The notes beneath the pieces were generated by a model. That model worked only from the letters and a program-made list of their open reading frames with translations, was not told where the DNA came from and made no database searches. A stretch of DNA of 64,000 bases. Origin: Rhodanobacter denitrificans (GTDB lineage: Bacteria; Pseudomonadota; Gammaproteobacteria; Xanthomonadales; Rhodanobacteraceae). Every line of letters starts with the position of its first letter. Within the stretch, counting starts at the first letter, position 1. The stretch is from NCBI RefSeq assembly GCF_003335105.1, contig NZ_QFWQ01000005.1:1-64000 (forward strand). The letters run 5' to 3'. Positions 54,083 to 63,336 of this stretch are shown piece after piece. Made by a program: the position numbers and the translations under genes.

Positions 54083-54418
54083 ATGACGTTCTCGCCAAGA
54101 ATCATCGTTTCGACGGCCGCTTTCGGCCTTTGCCTGGCATTCGGCACGGTCAGCGCCCAGGACACTGGAGGCATGGCGCCGGCATCGGGGTCGAGCAGCA
54201 TGGGACACATGGGCGGGATGCACCACAAGATGATGCAGCACGACAGGAACGGCAGCATGCACATGATGCCGGCCACGGTGAGTTCGGTCGACACCAAGAC
54301 CGGCATGGTCGAGGTGGACTCGGAAGGCATGTCGCTGCGCCTGCACTTCCCGCCGGCTTCGGTGGCCAACCTGAAGGCTGGCGACAAGATCACGCTGCAC
54401 ATGGGCTATACCAAGTAG
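54083..54418 (+). CDS. His/Met-rich periplasmic protein, CusF-like
   Basis: The 111-residue exported protein has a signal peptide (1-25), a Met/His-rich stretch (GHMGGMHHKMMQHD, about 41-54) suited to copper binding, and a small beta domain (about 62-110) with TVSSVDTKTGMVEVDSEGM and LKAGDKITLHMGY. This resembles CusF-type copper chaperones, although the exact CusF ligand set cannot be confirmed. It lies just upstream of the copL-copA-copB genes on the same strand. GGAGAA precedes the start. Confidence 0.68.
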   Translation: MTFSPRIIVSTAAFGLCLAFGTVSAQDTGGMAPASGSSSMGHMGGMHHKMMQHDRNGSMHMMPATVSSVDTKTGMVEVDSEGMSLRLHFPPASVANLKAGDKITLHMGYTK

Positions 54419-54453
54419 TTCGTCGGGTAACTGACGAACCGCGGCTGCCGCGG
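54418..54453 (+). terminator. tandem hairpins between CusF-like and copL-like genes
   Basis: GTTCGTC (54418-54424) pairs with GACGAAC (54433-54439), immediately followed by CCGCGGC-T-GCCGCGG (54439-54453). The first overlaps the stop codon of the CusF-like gene. No T-tract follows, so this may be an attenuating or processing structure rather than a full terminator. Confidence 0.4.
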
Positions 54454-54482
54454 GTCACGAGGCAATGGACCCGCGTCCAGAG

Positions 54483-54511
54483 TTGAGGCTCGACGGCATG
54501 GATCTTATGCT
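54483..54511 (+). promoter_or_regulatory. candidate promoter of the cop operon
   Basis: TTGAGG (54483-54488) and TATGCT (54506-54511) are 17 bases apart. Transcription would begin at about the ATG at 54518, which implies either leaderless translation or use of the internal start at 54566. Confidence 0.4.
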
Positions 54512-54517
54512 GTGCCG

Positions 54518-54913
54518 ATGAGCCGCCCCCTGCGCCATGCCGCACGCTTGCCGTCCTTCCGGGCGATGGCATGGTTGGCGTGGCTGCTCCTCGCCCTGGC
54601 GCCGGTGCACGGCATGCCGCGCGGGACGATGGGTGATGTGCTTCAGGGTACGCCCGCGTCATCCATCGCCCACGTTGCCGATCACGGCCAGCACGCCATG
54701 CCGGCCCCGACCGATTGCTGTGGTGACCAGGCGCATGACCGGCACCGGTCGATGGGGCCGGCCCATTGTGCGGCGATGTGCGGCAGCATCCTGCCGGCGG
54801 TCGCCATGGCCGGGCTGGTTCCGGTGGCGCCGGAACCTCTGCGCCTTTCTCCATCCTTCGCGCCCGCGCCCGGCATCGTGCATGCGGTGCCGCTGCGGCC
54901 TCCTGTCGGCTGA
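54518..54913 (+). CDS. CopL-like copper-responsive small protein
   Basis: The 131-residue exported protein has an N-terminal hydrophobic signal (about 15-33) and a body rich in His, Cys and Met (HVADHGQHAMPAPTDCCGDQAHD, HCAAMCGS). In Xanthomonas, copL is the short metal-binding gene directly upstream of copA and is needed for copper-induced expression. Position and composition fit, although sequence identity to known CopL is low by eye. The start could be 54518 or 54566 (MAWLAWLLLALAP, a cleaner signal peptide). Confidence 0.6.
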   Translation: MSRPLRHAARLPSFRAMAWLAWLLLALAPVHGMPRGTMGDVLQGTPASSIAHVADHGQHAMPAPTDCCGDQAHDRHRSMGPAHCAAMCGSILPAVAMAGLVPVAPEPLRLSPSFAPAPGIVHAVPLRPPVG

Positions 54914-55014
54914 TTCCCGCTCGCTGCGATAGCGCCTTCATGCCCGCCCGACGGCGTGCCTGAACGGCGGTCCGTGTCGGCATCGAACACCGATGCTCCC
55001 AGAAGGAGACAAAC

Positions 55015-56763
55015 GTGCATCCATTTCCTCCGTTGCCCGCGACCGACCTGTCGCGGCGACGTTTCGTGCAGGGTCTGGCCCTGGGCGGTGCGGCAGCCGG
55101 CCTTGGCCTGCTGCGGCCTGCGAGCGCCTGGGCGCTGACCAGTCCGGGACAGCCCACCGCACTTGGCGGCACCGACTTTGCGCTGGACATCGTCGAAACG
55201 CCGGTCAACTACACCGGCAAGACGAGGCTGGCGACCACCATCAACGGCGGCATTCCCGGCCCCCTGCTGCGCTGGAAAGAGGGCACCACGGTGACCCTGC
55301 GCGTGACCAACCGGCTGCGCACGACCACCTCGATCCACTGGCACGGCATCATCCTGCCGAGCGGGATGGACGGGGTACCCGGCCTCAGCTTCGACGGCAT
55401 CGCGCCCGGCGAAACCTTTGTCTACCGGTTCGACGTGCGCCAGTCGGGCACGTATTGGTACCACGCGCATTCGGGTTACCAGGAACAGACCGGCGTGTAC
55501 GGCCCGCTGGTGATCGAGCCTGCCGGCCCCGAGCGGCATCCGGTCGATCGCGACTACGTGGTGATGCTGAACGACTGGACCGACGAGAACCCCGCGCACA
55601 TCTACGCGAAGCTGAAAAAGCAGAGCGATTACTACAATTTCGCGCAGCCCACGGCGGCGGACTTCTTCCGCGACGTCGGCGAAAAGGGCCTGCGCCAGGC
55701 GCTGGCGCAGCGCAAGATGTGGAACGAGACGCGGATGAGCCCGGCCGACCTCGCCGATGTCTCGGGCTATACCTATACCTACCTGATGAACGGCACGGCG
55801 CCGGCCGGCAACTGGACCGGCGTGTTCCGTCCCGGCGAGAAGATCCGCCTGCGCTTCATCAACGGCTCGGCGATGAGCATCTTCGACGTGCGCATCCCCG
55901 GCCTGAAAATGACCGTGATCGCCGCCGACGGCCAGGATGTCGAGCCGGTCGTGGTCGACGAGTTCCGCATTTCGATCGCTGAAGTCTATGACGTGATCGT
56001 CGAGCCGCAGGACGAACGCGCCTACACGCTGTTCGCGCAGTCGATCGATCGCAGCGGCTATGCCTGCGGCACACTGGCGCCGCGCCCGGGCATGCGGGCC
56101 GATGTGCCGGCGATGGACCCGCGCCGGCACCTGGCGATGCGCGACATGATGGGCGCGATGACGATGGGCGGTCATGGTCATCATGGCGACGCCGCCGCGA
56201 TGCCTGGCATGGATCGTAAGGGAGTGGCGCCGGACGTCGTGCCGATGGTGCACCACGCCCGCACCGAATACGGCCCGGGCACCGACATGCGCGTGGACAT
56301 GCCGCGCAGCAACCTCGACGACCCGGGCCTCGGCTTGCGCGACAACGGCCGCCGCGTGCTGACCTATGCCGACCTGCACACCATCGGCGGCCCGATCGAC
56401 GCACGCGAACCCGGCCGCGAGATCGAACTGCACCTGACCGGCAACATGGAGCGCTTCATGTGGTCGTTCGACGGCGTGAAGTTTTCCGACGCCAAGCCCA
56501 TCCATTTCAACACCGGCGAGCGACTGCGCATCGTGCTGGTCAACGACACCATGATGAACCACCCGATCCACCTGCACGGCATGTGGAGCGAGCTGGAGAA
56601 TCCCGACGGGCAGTTCCAGGTGCGCAAGCACACCATCAACGTGCAGCCGGCGCAGCGCATCAGCTACGCGGTATCCGCCGACAATCCGGGGCGGTGGGCC
56701 TACCACTGCCACATGCTTTTCCACATGGAGGCGGGCATGTTCCGCGAGGTGGTGGTGTCATGA
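55015..56763 (+). CDS. copA: periplasmic multicopper oxidase CopA
   Basis: The 582-residue copper-resistance oxidase is exported by the Tat pathway (SRRRFVQG at 13-20). Cupredoxin copper motifs are intact: HWHGIILPSGMDGVPG, HAHSGYQEQTG, HPIHLHGMW near 520 and HCHMLFHMEAGM at the C-terminus. A Met/His-rich segment (MRDMMGAMTMGGHGHHG, about 375-395) is the usual copper-binding insert. It oxidises and sequesters periplasmic Cu(I). The start is a GTG at 55015 with AGGAG eight bases upstream. It overlaps copB by four bases. Confidence 0.95.
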   Translation: MHPFPPLPATDLSRRRFVQGLALGGAAAGLGLLRPASAWALTSPGQPTALGGTDFALDIVETPVNYTGKTRLATTINGGIPGPLLRWKEGTTVTLRVTNRLRTTTSIHWHGIILPSGMDGVPGLSFDGIAPGETFVYRFDVRQSGTYWYHAHSGYQEQTGVYGPLVIEPAGPERHPVDRDYVVMLNDWTDENPAHIYAKLKKQSDYYNFAQPTAADFFRDVGEKGLRQALAQRKMWNETRMSPADLADVSGYTYTYLMNGTAPAGNWTGVFRPGEKIRLRFINGSAMSIFDVRIPGLKMTVIAADGQDVEPVVVDEFRISIAEVYDVIVEPQDERAYTLFAQSIDRSGYACGTLAPRPGMRADVPAMDPRRHLAMRDMMGAMTMGGHGHHGDAAAMPGMDRKGVAPDVVPMVHHARTEYGPGTDMRVDMPRSNLDDPGLGLRDNGRRVLTYADLHTIGGPIDAREPGREIELHLTGNMERFMWSFDGVKFSDAKPIHFNTGERLRIVLVNDTMMNHPIHLHGMWSELENPDGQFQVRKHTINVQPAQRISYAVSADNPGRWAYHCHMLFHMEAGMFREVVVS

Positions 56764-57797
56764 GGGCGCTCCATTGCATCGCTGCTGCACGCCTGGCCTT
56801 GCTCGCCGCCTGCCTGTCGGCGTTTTCGCTGCCGGCGACGGCACAGAGCGTTCCGGATGCCATGTACGGCATGGATCATGGCGGCATGACCATGCCGGCG
56901 CCGGCGGCTACGTCGCCGGCGCCGGCCGGCATCGCCGTGACGCCAGAGAAGTCCGCGGCGAAACCGGCTCCGGCTTCGGAAGATGCGCACCCGATGCATC
57001 ACGGAACGATGTCCGGCATTGACCACCACGCCATGTCGGGCCAGGCTTCGATGCCGGGCATGACGATGGCGCCGATGCAGGGTGGCAGCCCGCCACCCGA
57101 TGCACGCAGCCCGGATTACTCCGATGGGCTGGGCCACATCTCCACGCATGGCACCGGCATGCACGACAGCGGCGAGCTGGGCATGCTGCTGGTCGATCAG
57201 CTGGAAGCGTTCCATGGCCGCGACGGCAACGGCCAGTCATGGGAGGCCGAAGGCTGGTACGGCAACGACGCGGACAAGCTGTGGCTGCGCAGCGAGGGCG
57301 AGCGCAGCGGCGGCCGGCTCGAGGATGGCGAGATCGAGGCGCTCTGGAACCACGCCGTCGCCGCGTTCTGGGGCGCGCAGCTGGGCGTGCGCCACGATTT
57401 CGGCGCTGGCCCGCGGCGCGGCTGGGCCGCGTTCGGCGTGCAGGGCCTGGCGCCGTACTGGTTCGAGATCCAGGCCACCGCCTATGTCGGGCCTTCCGGA
57501 CGCACCGCGGCACGACTACGCGCCGACTACGAACTGCTGTTCACCCAGCGCCTGATCCTGCAGCCGGAACTGGAGGTCAACCTGTACGGCGAGCCCGACC
57601 CGGCGCGCGGCATCGGCAGCGGCGTCTCGGATGCGAAACTGGGACTGCGGCTGCGCTATGAGATCCGGCGTGAATTCGCACCGTATATTGGCGTAGTCTG
57701 GATACGCCGCTTCGGTGCCACCGCGGACTTCGCCCGAGAGGAGCATCAGGCGGTTTTCGACCAGCAATGGGTCGCCGGCCTGCGCATCTGGTTCTGA
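56760..57797 (+). CDS. copB: outer-membrane copper-resistance protein CopB
   Basis: The 345-residue protein has a signal peptide (about 1-29), a Met/His-rich linker (GMDHGGMTMPAP, MHHGTMSGIDHH, MPGMTMAPM) and a C-terminal beta-barrel (about 140-345) with the typical LLVDQLEAFHGRDG start and alternating strands ending in VAGLRIWF, a terminal aromatic as in outer-membrane proteins. It probably binds or exports copper at the outer membrane. The ATGA overlap with copA shows coupled translation. Confidence 0.93.
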   Translation: MRALHCIAAARLALLAACLSAFSLPATAQSVPDAMYGMDHGGMTMPAPAATSPAPAGIAVTPEKSAAKPAPASEDAHPMHHGTMSGIDHHAMSGQASMPGMTMAPMQGGSPPPDARSPDYSDGLGHISTHGTGMHDSGELGMLLVDQLEAFHGRDGNGQSWEAEGWYGNDADKLWLRSEGERSGGRLEDGEIEALWNHAVAAFWGAQLGVRHDFGAGPRRGWAAFGVQGLAPYWFEIQATAYVGPSGRTAARLRADYELLFTQRLILQPELEVNLYGEPDPARGIGSGVSDAKLGLRLRYEIRREFAPYIGVVWIRRFGATADFAREEHQAVFDQQWVAGLRIWF

Positions 57798-57806
57798 GGA
57801 AATCCC

Positions 57807-58376
57807 ATGAAGCGATTCATCATCACTCTCGTGGTTCTCTGCGTCGTCGTCATCGCCGGTGTCGGCGTCTTCATCGTGTCCGGCGTCTACAACATCGGGG
57901 CCGACGCCCATCACACGAGGCCCGTCTATGCGCTGATGCAGGCGCTGCGCGAGCGCTCGATCGAGCATCACGCGCAGGGCATCGTGGTGCCGAAGCTCGA
58001 CGACCCGCAGCTGATCCTGAAGGGCGCCGGCCAGTACGCAGCGATGTGCACCGGCTGCCACCTGGCGCCGGGCATGGCCGAGAACGAAATGCGCCCGGGT
58101 CTGTACCCGAAGCCGCCGCAACTGTCGAAGTTCCGCCCCGACCCGCGCGAGGCGTTCTGGGTGATCAAGCACGGCATCAAGATGAGCGCGATGCCGGCGT
58201 GGGGCGCCAGCCACGACGACGCCACCATCTGGAGCATGGTGGCGTTCCTGCAGAAGCTGCCGGATCTGTCGCCGGCGCAATACAAGGACATCGTGGCGAA
58301 GGCGCCGCCGGATGAAGACATGGACATGCACGGCGACGCCGACCACCATCCCGACGCGGCGGAGCATCAGCCATGA
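57807..58376 (+). CDS. membrane-anchored monohaem cytochrome c
   Basis: The 189-residue protein has an N-terminal membrane anchor (about 4-26) and one CXXCH haem site (CTGCH at 81-85), with a distal methionine available in the MSAMPAWG segment. The acidic, His-rich C-terminus (DEDMDMHGDADHHPDAAEH) looks metal-binding, in keeping with the copper neighbourhood. It lies nine bases after copB, so it is part of the operon and might take electrons from CopA-linked copper oxidation. Confidence 0.87.
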   Translation: MKRFIITLVVLCVVVIAGVGVFIVSGVYNIGADAHHTRPVYALMQALRERSIEHHAQGIVVPKLDDPQLILKGAGQYAAMCTGCHLAPGMAENEMRPGLYPKPPQLSKFRPDPREAFWVIKHGIKMSAMPAWGASHDDATIWSMVAFLQKLPDLSPAQYKDIVAKAPPDEDMDMHGDADHHPDAAEHQP

Positions 58377-58411
58377 CGCCGGCGGCAACCACCCGTACCA
58401 GGAGCACGACG

Positions 58412-58864
58412 ATGAAACGATGGCTCGCCCGCTGGGGCGGCACCGTGCTGTTCGCCGCGCTGTTCGCGCCGGCGGTGCTGGCGGCGAATGCGTTCGACGT
58501 ATATCGCGATCCATCCTGTGGCTGTTGCAGCGCGTGGGTCAGCTACATGCGCGCGCAGGGCTACGCCGTCACCGTGCACCAGGATCAGCCGATGACGGCG
58601 GTGAAGGCGCGCTTCGGTGTACCGTCCGGCGCGATGTCCTGCCATACCGCCGTGATCGACGGCTACGTGATCGAGGGCCACGTGCCGGCAGAGGACATCC
58701 ACCGCCTGCTCGCCGAGCGGCCGGATGCGCGCGGCCTGGCCGCGCCCGGCATGCCGATGGGCTCGCCCGGCATGGAGATGGGTGCACACGAACGCTACGA
58801 TGTGGTGCTGATCGGTCGCGACGGCTCGACCCGGGTGTATGCGACCCATGGTCCCGCAGCGTGA
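58412..58864 (+). CDS. DUF411 metal-binding protein
   Basis: The 150-residue exported protein (signal about 1-25) has the DUF411 domain: VYRDPSCGCCSAWVSYMRAQGYAV with a CGCC cluster at 36-39, then FGVPSGAMSCHTAVIDGYVIEGHVP. DUF411 proteins occur in copper and mercury resistance clusters and probably bind metal. The start at 58412 has AGGAG ten bases upstream; an in-frame ATG at 58373 would overlap the cytochrome gene. Confidence 0.87.
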   Translation: MKRWLARWGGTVLFAALFAPAVLAANAFDVYRDPSCGCCSAWVSYMRAQGYAVTVHQDQPMTAVKARFGVPSGAMSCHTAVIDGYVIEGHVPAEDIHRLLAERPDARGLAAPGMPMGSPGMEMGAHERYDVVLIGRDGSTRVYATHGPAA

Positions 58865-58892
58865 GCCAGGTCGGTTCCGCCTGGTACGCTGA

Positions 58893-59114
58893 ATGACCAT
58901 GACGACCGAACCCATTCTGCGCAGCACGCTGACCTGCCCGCATTGCGGCCACCAGGTCACCGAGACCATGCCGACTGACGCCTGCCAGTTCTTCTACGAC
59001 TGCCCCGGCTGCGGCGAACTGCTGCAGCCGAAGCCCGGCGACTGCTGCGTGTTCTGTTCCTGGGGCAGCGTGCCGTGCCCGCCCGTGCAGCAGCAGAAGT
59101 CCTGCTGCGGATAG
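58893..59114 (+). CDS. GDCCVFCSYG-type cysteine-rich protein
   Basis: The 73-residue protein has ten cysteines arranged as two zinc-ribbon-like pairs (CPHC at about 15-18 and CPGC at about 37-40) followed by the family hallmark PGDCCVFCSWGSVPCPP and a CC tail. Its function is unknown, but it recurs in metal-resistance operons, and here it closes the copper cluster 28 bases after the DUF411 gene. It is likely cytoplasmic and metal-binding. Confidence 0.85.
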   Translation: MTMTTEPILRSTLTCPHCGHQVTETMPTDACQFFYDCPGCGELLQPKPGDCCVFCSWGSVPCPPVQQQKSCCG

Positions 59115-59244
59115 GCGCAGGTCCGGCGTCTATAGCGTTGGCGATGCATCCCGATGCATTCGGCGCCCTGGTCCGGCAAGCCGTTTCCCGGTGCGGTCGC
59201 CGCCCGGTCGGGGTGTGTCCTTCGAAAGGGTTGGCGACGATGGG

Positions 59245-60174
59245 TCAGTCGACCATGCCGTGGCTTTCGGCGGTGCCGAGCAGTTCGGGTTGCTTTGGTG
59301 GGCGTGCTCGCCGGTTCAGCAGCGGGTGCATGAATACCGCGGCCAGGATCACCGCCACGCCGGCATAGAACCAGCGGTCCAGTTCATGCTGCTCGCCCAG
59401 CAGCACGATCGCCAGCACGATCGCGTAGACCGGCTCCAGGTTGGTCACCATCTGCGTGCCGAACGCGCTCATGTGGCGCAGCGCCACCAGTGCCAGCGTG
59501 AACGGCAGCAAGGTGCAGCCGAACGCCAGCGCCAGCAGCAGCAGCGCATCGTGCGCGCCCGGCAGCATGAATGCAGGGCCGGCGTGCGGAATGAACGGCG
59601 CGAGCAGGGTGAGGAAGACGGTGCCGGTGCCCAGCTCGATGCAGGTCACCGTGAGCGGGTCGCCGTGCTCGACCAGGCGCTTGTTGAGCGAGCCGAAGAA
59701 CGCTACGAACAGCGCCGACAGCACGCCTACCGCGATGCCCAGACGCATGTCGTGCGGCACACCGCCCACCACCATCACCACACCCGGCACCACCGCCACG
59801 CCGATCAGCAGCTCGCGCGGATCGAAGCGGCGTTTCGCGATCCACGGTTCGATGAAGGCCAGGAACACCGGGCCCAGCGCGATGCAGGTAGCACCGACCG
59901 AGGCGTTCGACAGCTTGATCGCCGCGTAGAAGGTGAGCCAGTGCAGCGATACCAGCACGCCGATGCCGGCATAGGCCCAGACCAGCCGCGCCGGCATCGC
60001 ACGCAAGCCGCGCCAGACCCGCGGCATCAGCAGCAGCGCCACCACCACCAGCAACATGCGCCACCACACCAGCGGCAGCGCAGGCAGCGTGATCAGCTTG
60101 CCGAGGATCGCGGTGAAGCCCCACAGCAGGACGCAGAAGTGGATCTGCAGGCGGGCCTGGTTGACGGGTTGCAT
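59245..60174 (-). CDS. EamA/DMT family transporter
   Basis: The 309-residue protein has ten predicted helices in two EamA repeats (IHFCVLLWGFTAILGKL at the start, LRHMSAFGTQMVTNLEPVYAIVLAIVLLGE in the second half). It resembles RarD/RhaT-type exporters of unknown cargo and is a distant relative of the EamA gene at 13509. The start at 60174 gives a normal N-terminus; the frame upstream is not protein-like. Confidence 0.83.
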   Translation of the reverse strand: MQPVNQARLQIHFCVLLWGFTAILGKLITLPALPLVWWRMLLVVVALLLMPRVWRGLRAMPARLVWAYAGIGVLVSLHWLTFYAAIKLSNASVGATCIALGPVFLAFIEPWIAKRRFDPRELLIGVAVVPGVVMVVGGVPHDMRLGIAVGVLSALFVAFFGSLNKRLVEHGDPLTVTCIELGTGTVFLTLLAPFIPHAGPAFMLPGAHDALLLLALAFGCTLLPFTLALVALRHMSAFGTQMVTNLEPVYAIVLAIVLLGEQHELDRWFYAGVAVILAAVFMHPLLNRRARPPKQPELLGTAESHGMVD

Positions 60175-60347
60175 GGGGTATTCGCAGGGAAGGGTGGCGC
60201 GACATTCTAGCGTCCGCATCGGGGCGGGCGGATTCCCGCAAGGGGAGTGCAGGGGGTGGTCTGGCCGGGCCTGTTGCCACGCTGGAGTATGAGTTTGCCT
60301 GCGGCTGTGGCAGATTGCCCCGACTTGCCTTGCGCCGGGGGAATCGC

Positions 60348-61142
60348 ATGTCTCGTTGCCGCTCTGCCTGGATGGCACTGATCGTGTTGGGGGTATTGCA
60401 GGTTCTCGTCGGCTGCTCGAAGAAGCAGGAGGTCTCGCCTGCACCGATCAGTGGGGAAAAATCGAAGGCGGGTGCGATGCTGGCCTATGAGCACCTGCTG
60501 CGGATCAGGTTGCCCGGGGCCGAGATCGCCGGCCGCCTGGCGGCGACCCGGCAGGCTTGCGAGACGGCCCGCTTCGGTGCCTGCAATGTATTGCGCATCG
60601 AGCAGGCCAAACATGACGCCGAACTCGCCGTGCGGATCGTTCCGGAAGGTGTGGAGCCGATGGCGAGGCTGGCTGCGCAAGGCGGCACGGTCGGCTTTCG
60701 GCAAACCACGGCGGAGGATCTCGCCGATGCCGTCAACGACAACCAGCGTCAGCGCGAACTGCTCGAGAAGCACGCGCAACACCTGGCGGAACTGGCTGCG
60801 CGCAAGGACATTGCCATTGCCGACCTGATTGCGCTCAGCCACGAGCAGGCTTCGGTGGAGAGCCAACTGCACTCGCTGCAGTCAGTGGCCGCCAACCAGC
60901 AACGCCGGCTGGATACCAACCGGCTCGAACTGCACTTCGGCGACACCAGTGCGTACTCGCGCAGTGGGCGTATCGGCAATGGCTTTTCCGGCCTGCTCGA
61001 CGAAACCACTGAGGGCATGACGGATGCCTTGCGGCTGCTGGGCTATGGTCTGCCGTTCCTGATACTGGCCTTCCCGCTGGCGCTGCTGTGGCTCTGGCTA
61101 TGGCGTCGGTTCACCCGTCGCGGACGAATGCAGGAGCGTTGA
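60348..61142 (+). CDS. DUF4349-like lipoprotein with C-terminal membrane helix
   Basis: The 264-residue protein has a lipobox LVGC (cysteine at residue 23), a coiled-coil middle (about 110-185: VNDNQRQRELLEKHAQHLAELAARK) and a C-terminal membrane segment (about 228-250). This matches DUF4349-type proteins. A lipidated N-terminus plus a C-terminal anchor would make it span the periplasmic face of the inner membrane. Function unknown. The start at 60348 follows GGGGGAA. Confidence 0.75.
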   Translation: MSRCRSAWMALIVLGVLQVLVGCSKKQEVSPAPISGEKSKAGAMLAYEHLLRIRLPGAEIAGRLAATRQACETARFGACNVLRIEQAKHDAELAVRIVPEGVEPMARLAAQGGTVGFRQTTAEDLADAVNDNQRQRELLEKHAQHLAELAARKDIAIADLIALSHEQASVESQLHSLQSVAANQQRRLDTNRLELHFGDTSAYSRSGRIGNGFSGLLDETTEGMTDALRLLGYGLPFLILAFPLALLWLWLWRRFTRRGRMQER

Positions 61143-61185
61143 CGAGGCACGGCCGGGCTGTTGCGTTCGGTGCGGTGCAAAGAGC

Positions 61186-63336
61186 CTACTTCTTTGCCGC
61201 CGTCTTGCCGGCGCGCATCACGTTGCCGGAGCTGCGCAGCTGCTGCAGCACGGTGCGGCAGGTGTTGTCGCTCTCGTCGTCGTGGCTGGGCGCGACCAGG
61301 GCGAGCAGGGCGGCGGCCGGGGCGGCAACGACGCCCAGCGCGACGGCGCCGGCGCCGCGCGCCAGCAGCGGGCCGGCGTGCACGCCGACGTCCGGATCCT
61401 TCAGCGTGCCGCGGACGTACAGCGGCGAGCGCAGCGAGAACACGCGGAACCCCTTGGTGTGCGGCTTCACGTCGAGGTCGAGTTTCTCGTCGGCGAAGTT
61501 CACCGTACCGGTCACGTTGATCACCGCGTCGCCGGTGTCGAACACGAACAGGCGCATGTCGAACAGGCCGTTGGTCGCGGCCATGTCGGTGGCGGCGCAG
61601 TTGATCGGCACCGTCTTGTCGCCGAACAGCTTGCCGATGACGATGTTGGCCACGTTGAGGCCAGCGGTTTCCAGCAGGGTCTTGCTGATCGCACCGTCGT
61701 TCATCAGCAGCTTCAGTTCGCCGTTCGCGCTGCCGAGCAGGGCGGCGACCGAGTTGCCCTGCGCATCGAGCGCGGCATCGCCGTTGATCTCGCCGAAGCT
61801 GGTGCGCATCGGCTCGAAGGTCGGGAACAGCTGCTTGAGCTTGAGGTGGCGCGCGTCGAGTTTCATCACGCCGCGCATCGGCGTGCGGCTGCCGTCGAGG
61901 GTGAGGTTGCTGTGCACCGTGCCGCCGGCCAGGCTGAAGCTCAATGGGTCGAGGTACAGCGCGCCGTTGTTCATGACCAGATGCGTGCTGAGCGAGTCGA
62001 TCGGCAGCGCTGCGCCGCGCACGATGCGTGCGCCGGTGAAAGTCACGTCCGCGTCCATCGCCTGCCAGCGGTCGGTGCGGAACGGTTCCACCGGCAGCAG
62101 CTTGTCGGCGGGCTGCGGCGTGGCGTCGCCGCGCCGTTCCTTGCCGGCACGGGAATCGGCGCCGATCAGCGGGGCCAGGTCGGCGAACTGCAGCAGTTTG
62201 GAGTGCAGGTCGCCGCTCAGCTTCGGCCGCGCACCGCCGGTGACGAACAGCAGGTTGCCGGCCAGGTCGCTGCCTCCGACGCGGCCGCGGAAGCCCTGGT
62301 AGTCGTAGCGGCTGCCGTGGCGGTGCAGCTCGGCCTTGAGATGGCCCTCGGTGGCGTAGGGCGGCGTGTCGGGCAGGGTGATGCCGGTGATCGGGTAGAG
62401 CCTGGCCATGCTTGAGCCGGAGAACCACAGGCGCACGTCGAGCGCGCCCAGGTGCAGCGGATCGGTCAGCGTGCCGACCAGCGCTATGTGGCTGTCGCCG
62501 ATGCGCAAGTCGGCCTGCAGCGGGAGCGGCATGCTCTTGTCCTGCAGTGCCAGCACGGCGCCGGTGCGGCCCTTTCCCTTGAGCGGGCTGCCCTGGTAGC
62601 TGCCTTCGGCGGTCCAGCCGAACTGGTAGACGGTCGATGCGGTCGCCTGGCCGACCCGCTCCGGCGTGGCCTCGCTGCCGGCCATGGCCTTGGTCGCCGC
62701 CGCGCCGGCTGTCTTGCCGGCCTGCTCGCGCGCAGCGCTGGATTGCTGCGCCACGATCTGCTCGTAGGGAATGGCTTGCTGCAGCGGCTCCACCACCAGC
62801 TGCAGCTTCACCCGGTTGGCGGCATCGTCGAGCGTGATCAGCCCCTGGTCGAAGCCGATCGTACCCAGCTGCAGTTTCCAGGCGGAGGGCGCGGTGCTTT
62901 GCGGCAGCGCGAAATCCCAGCTGGCGCGGCCAGACTTGTCGCGCTCCAGGTCGACCGTGGGGCGCACCAGTTGCAGCGTGGGCACCTCGATGCGGTGCGC
63001 AAGCAACGCCGGCAACGACAGCCGGAAACGCAGCGCGTCGAGGTGGGCGAACTGCGGTTGCGCGGCCCAGTCCGGATTGGCGATGCGGATATCGCGCGCG
63101 GTGAACTCGGGCCACGGCAGCCACGAACCGGGCCAGCCGGCGAGGCGGTCGCGCCGCCAGTCCACGGTCAGCGCGCCGTTGATCGCGAACGGTCGTCCGA
63201 TCGCCTGGCTGACCTTGTCGCCGATGAACGGCTTCATGCGGTTCCAGTCGAACGTGGCGACGGCGACCAGCAGCATCGCGAACAGCACCAGCAGCGTGCC
63301 CGCGACCCAGCTGAGTACTTTTCGGCTGCGTTGCAT
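61186..63336 (-). CDS. AsmA family protein
   Basis: The 716-residue protein has an N-terminal membrane anchor (about 8-30) and a large AsmA-type periplasmic region: the chorein-like N-terminus (FIGDKVSQAIGRPFAINGALTVDW, LPWPEFTARDIRIANPDW) and the C-terminal AsmA repeat domain (SFSLAGGTVHSNLTLDGSRTPMRGVMKLDARHL, INCAATDMAATNGLFDMRLFVFDT). AsmA-like proteins are thought to bridge the periplasm and carry phospholipids towards the outer membrane. AGGAGTG precedes the ATG. Confidence 0.9.
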   Translation of the reverse strand: MQRSRKVLSWVAGTLLVLFAMLLVAVATFDWNRMKPFIGDKVSQAIGRPFAINGALTVDWRRDRLAGWPGSWLPWPEFTARDIRIANPDWAAQPQFAHLDALRFRLSLPALLAHRIEVPTLQLVRPTVDLERDKSGRASWDFALPQSTAPSAWKLQLGTIGFDQGLITLDDAANRVKLQLVVEPLQQAIPYEQIVAQQSSAAREQAGKTAGAAATKAMAGSEATPERVGQATASTVYQFGWTAEGSYQGSPLKGKGRTGAVLALQDKSMPLPLQADLRIGDSHIALVGTLTDPLHLGALDVRLWFSGSSMARLYPITGITLPDTPPYATEGHLKAELHRHGSRYDYQGFRGRVGGSDLAGNLLFVTGGARPKLSGDLHSKLLQFADLAPLIGADSRAGKERRGDATPQPADKLLPVEPFRTDRWQAMDADVTFTGARIVRGAALPIDSLSTHLVMNNGALYLDPLSFSLAGGTVHSNLTLDGSRTPMRGVMKLDARHLKLKQLFPTFEPMRTSFGEINGDAALDAQGNSVAALLGSANGELKLLMNDGAISKTLLETAGLNVANIVIGKLFGDKTVPINCAATDMAATNGLFDMRLFVFDTGDAVINVTGTVNFADEKLDLDVKPHTKGFRVFSLRSPLYVRGTLKDPDVGVHAGPLLARGAGAVALGVVAAPAAALLALVAPSHDDESDNTCRTVLQQLRSSGNVMRAGKTAAKK

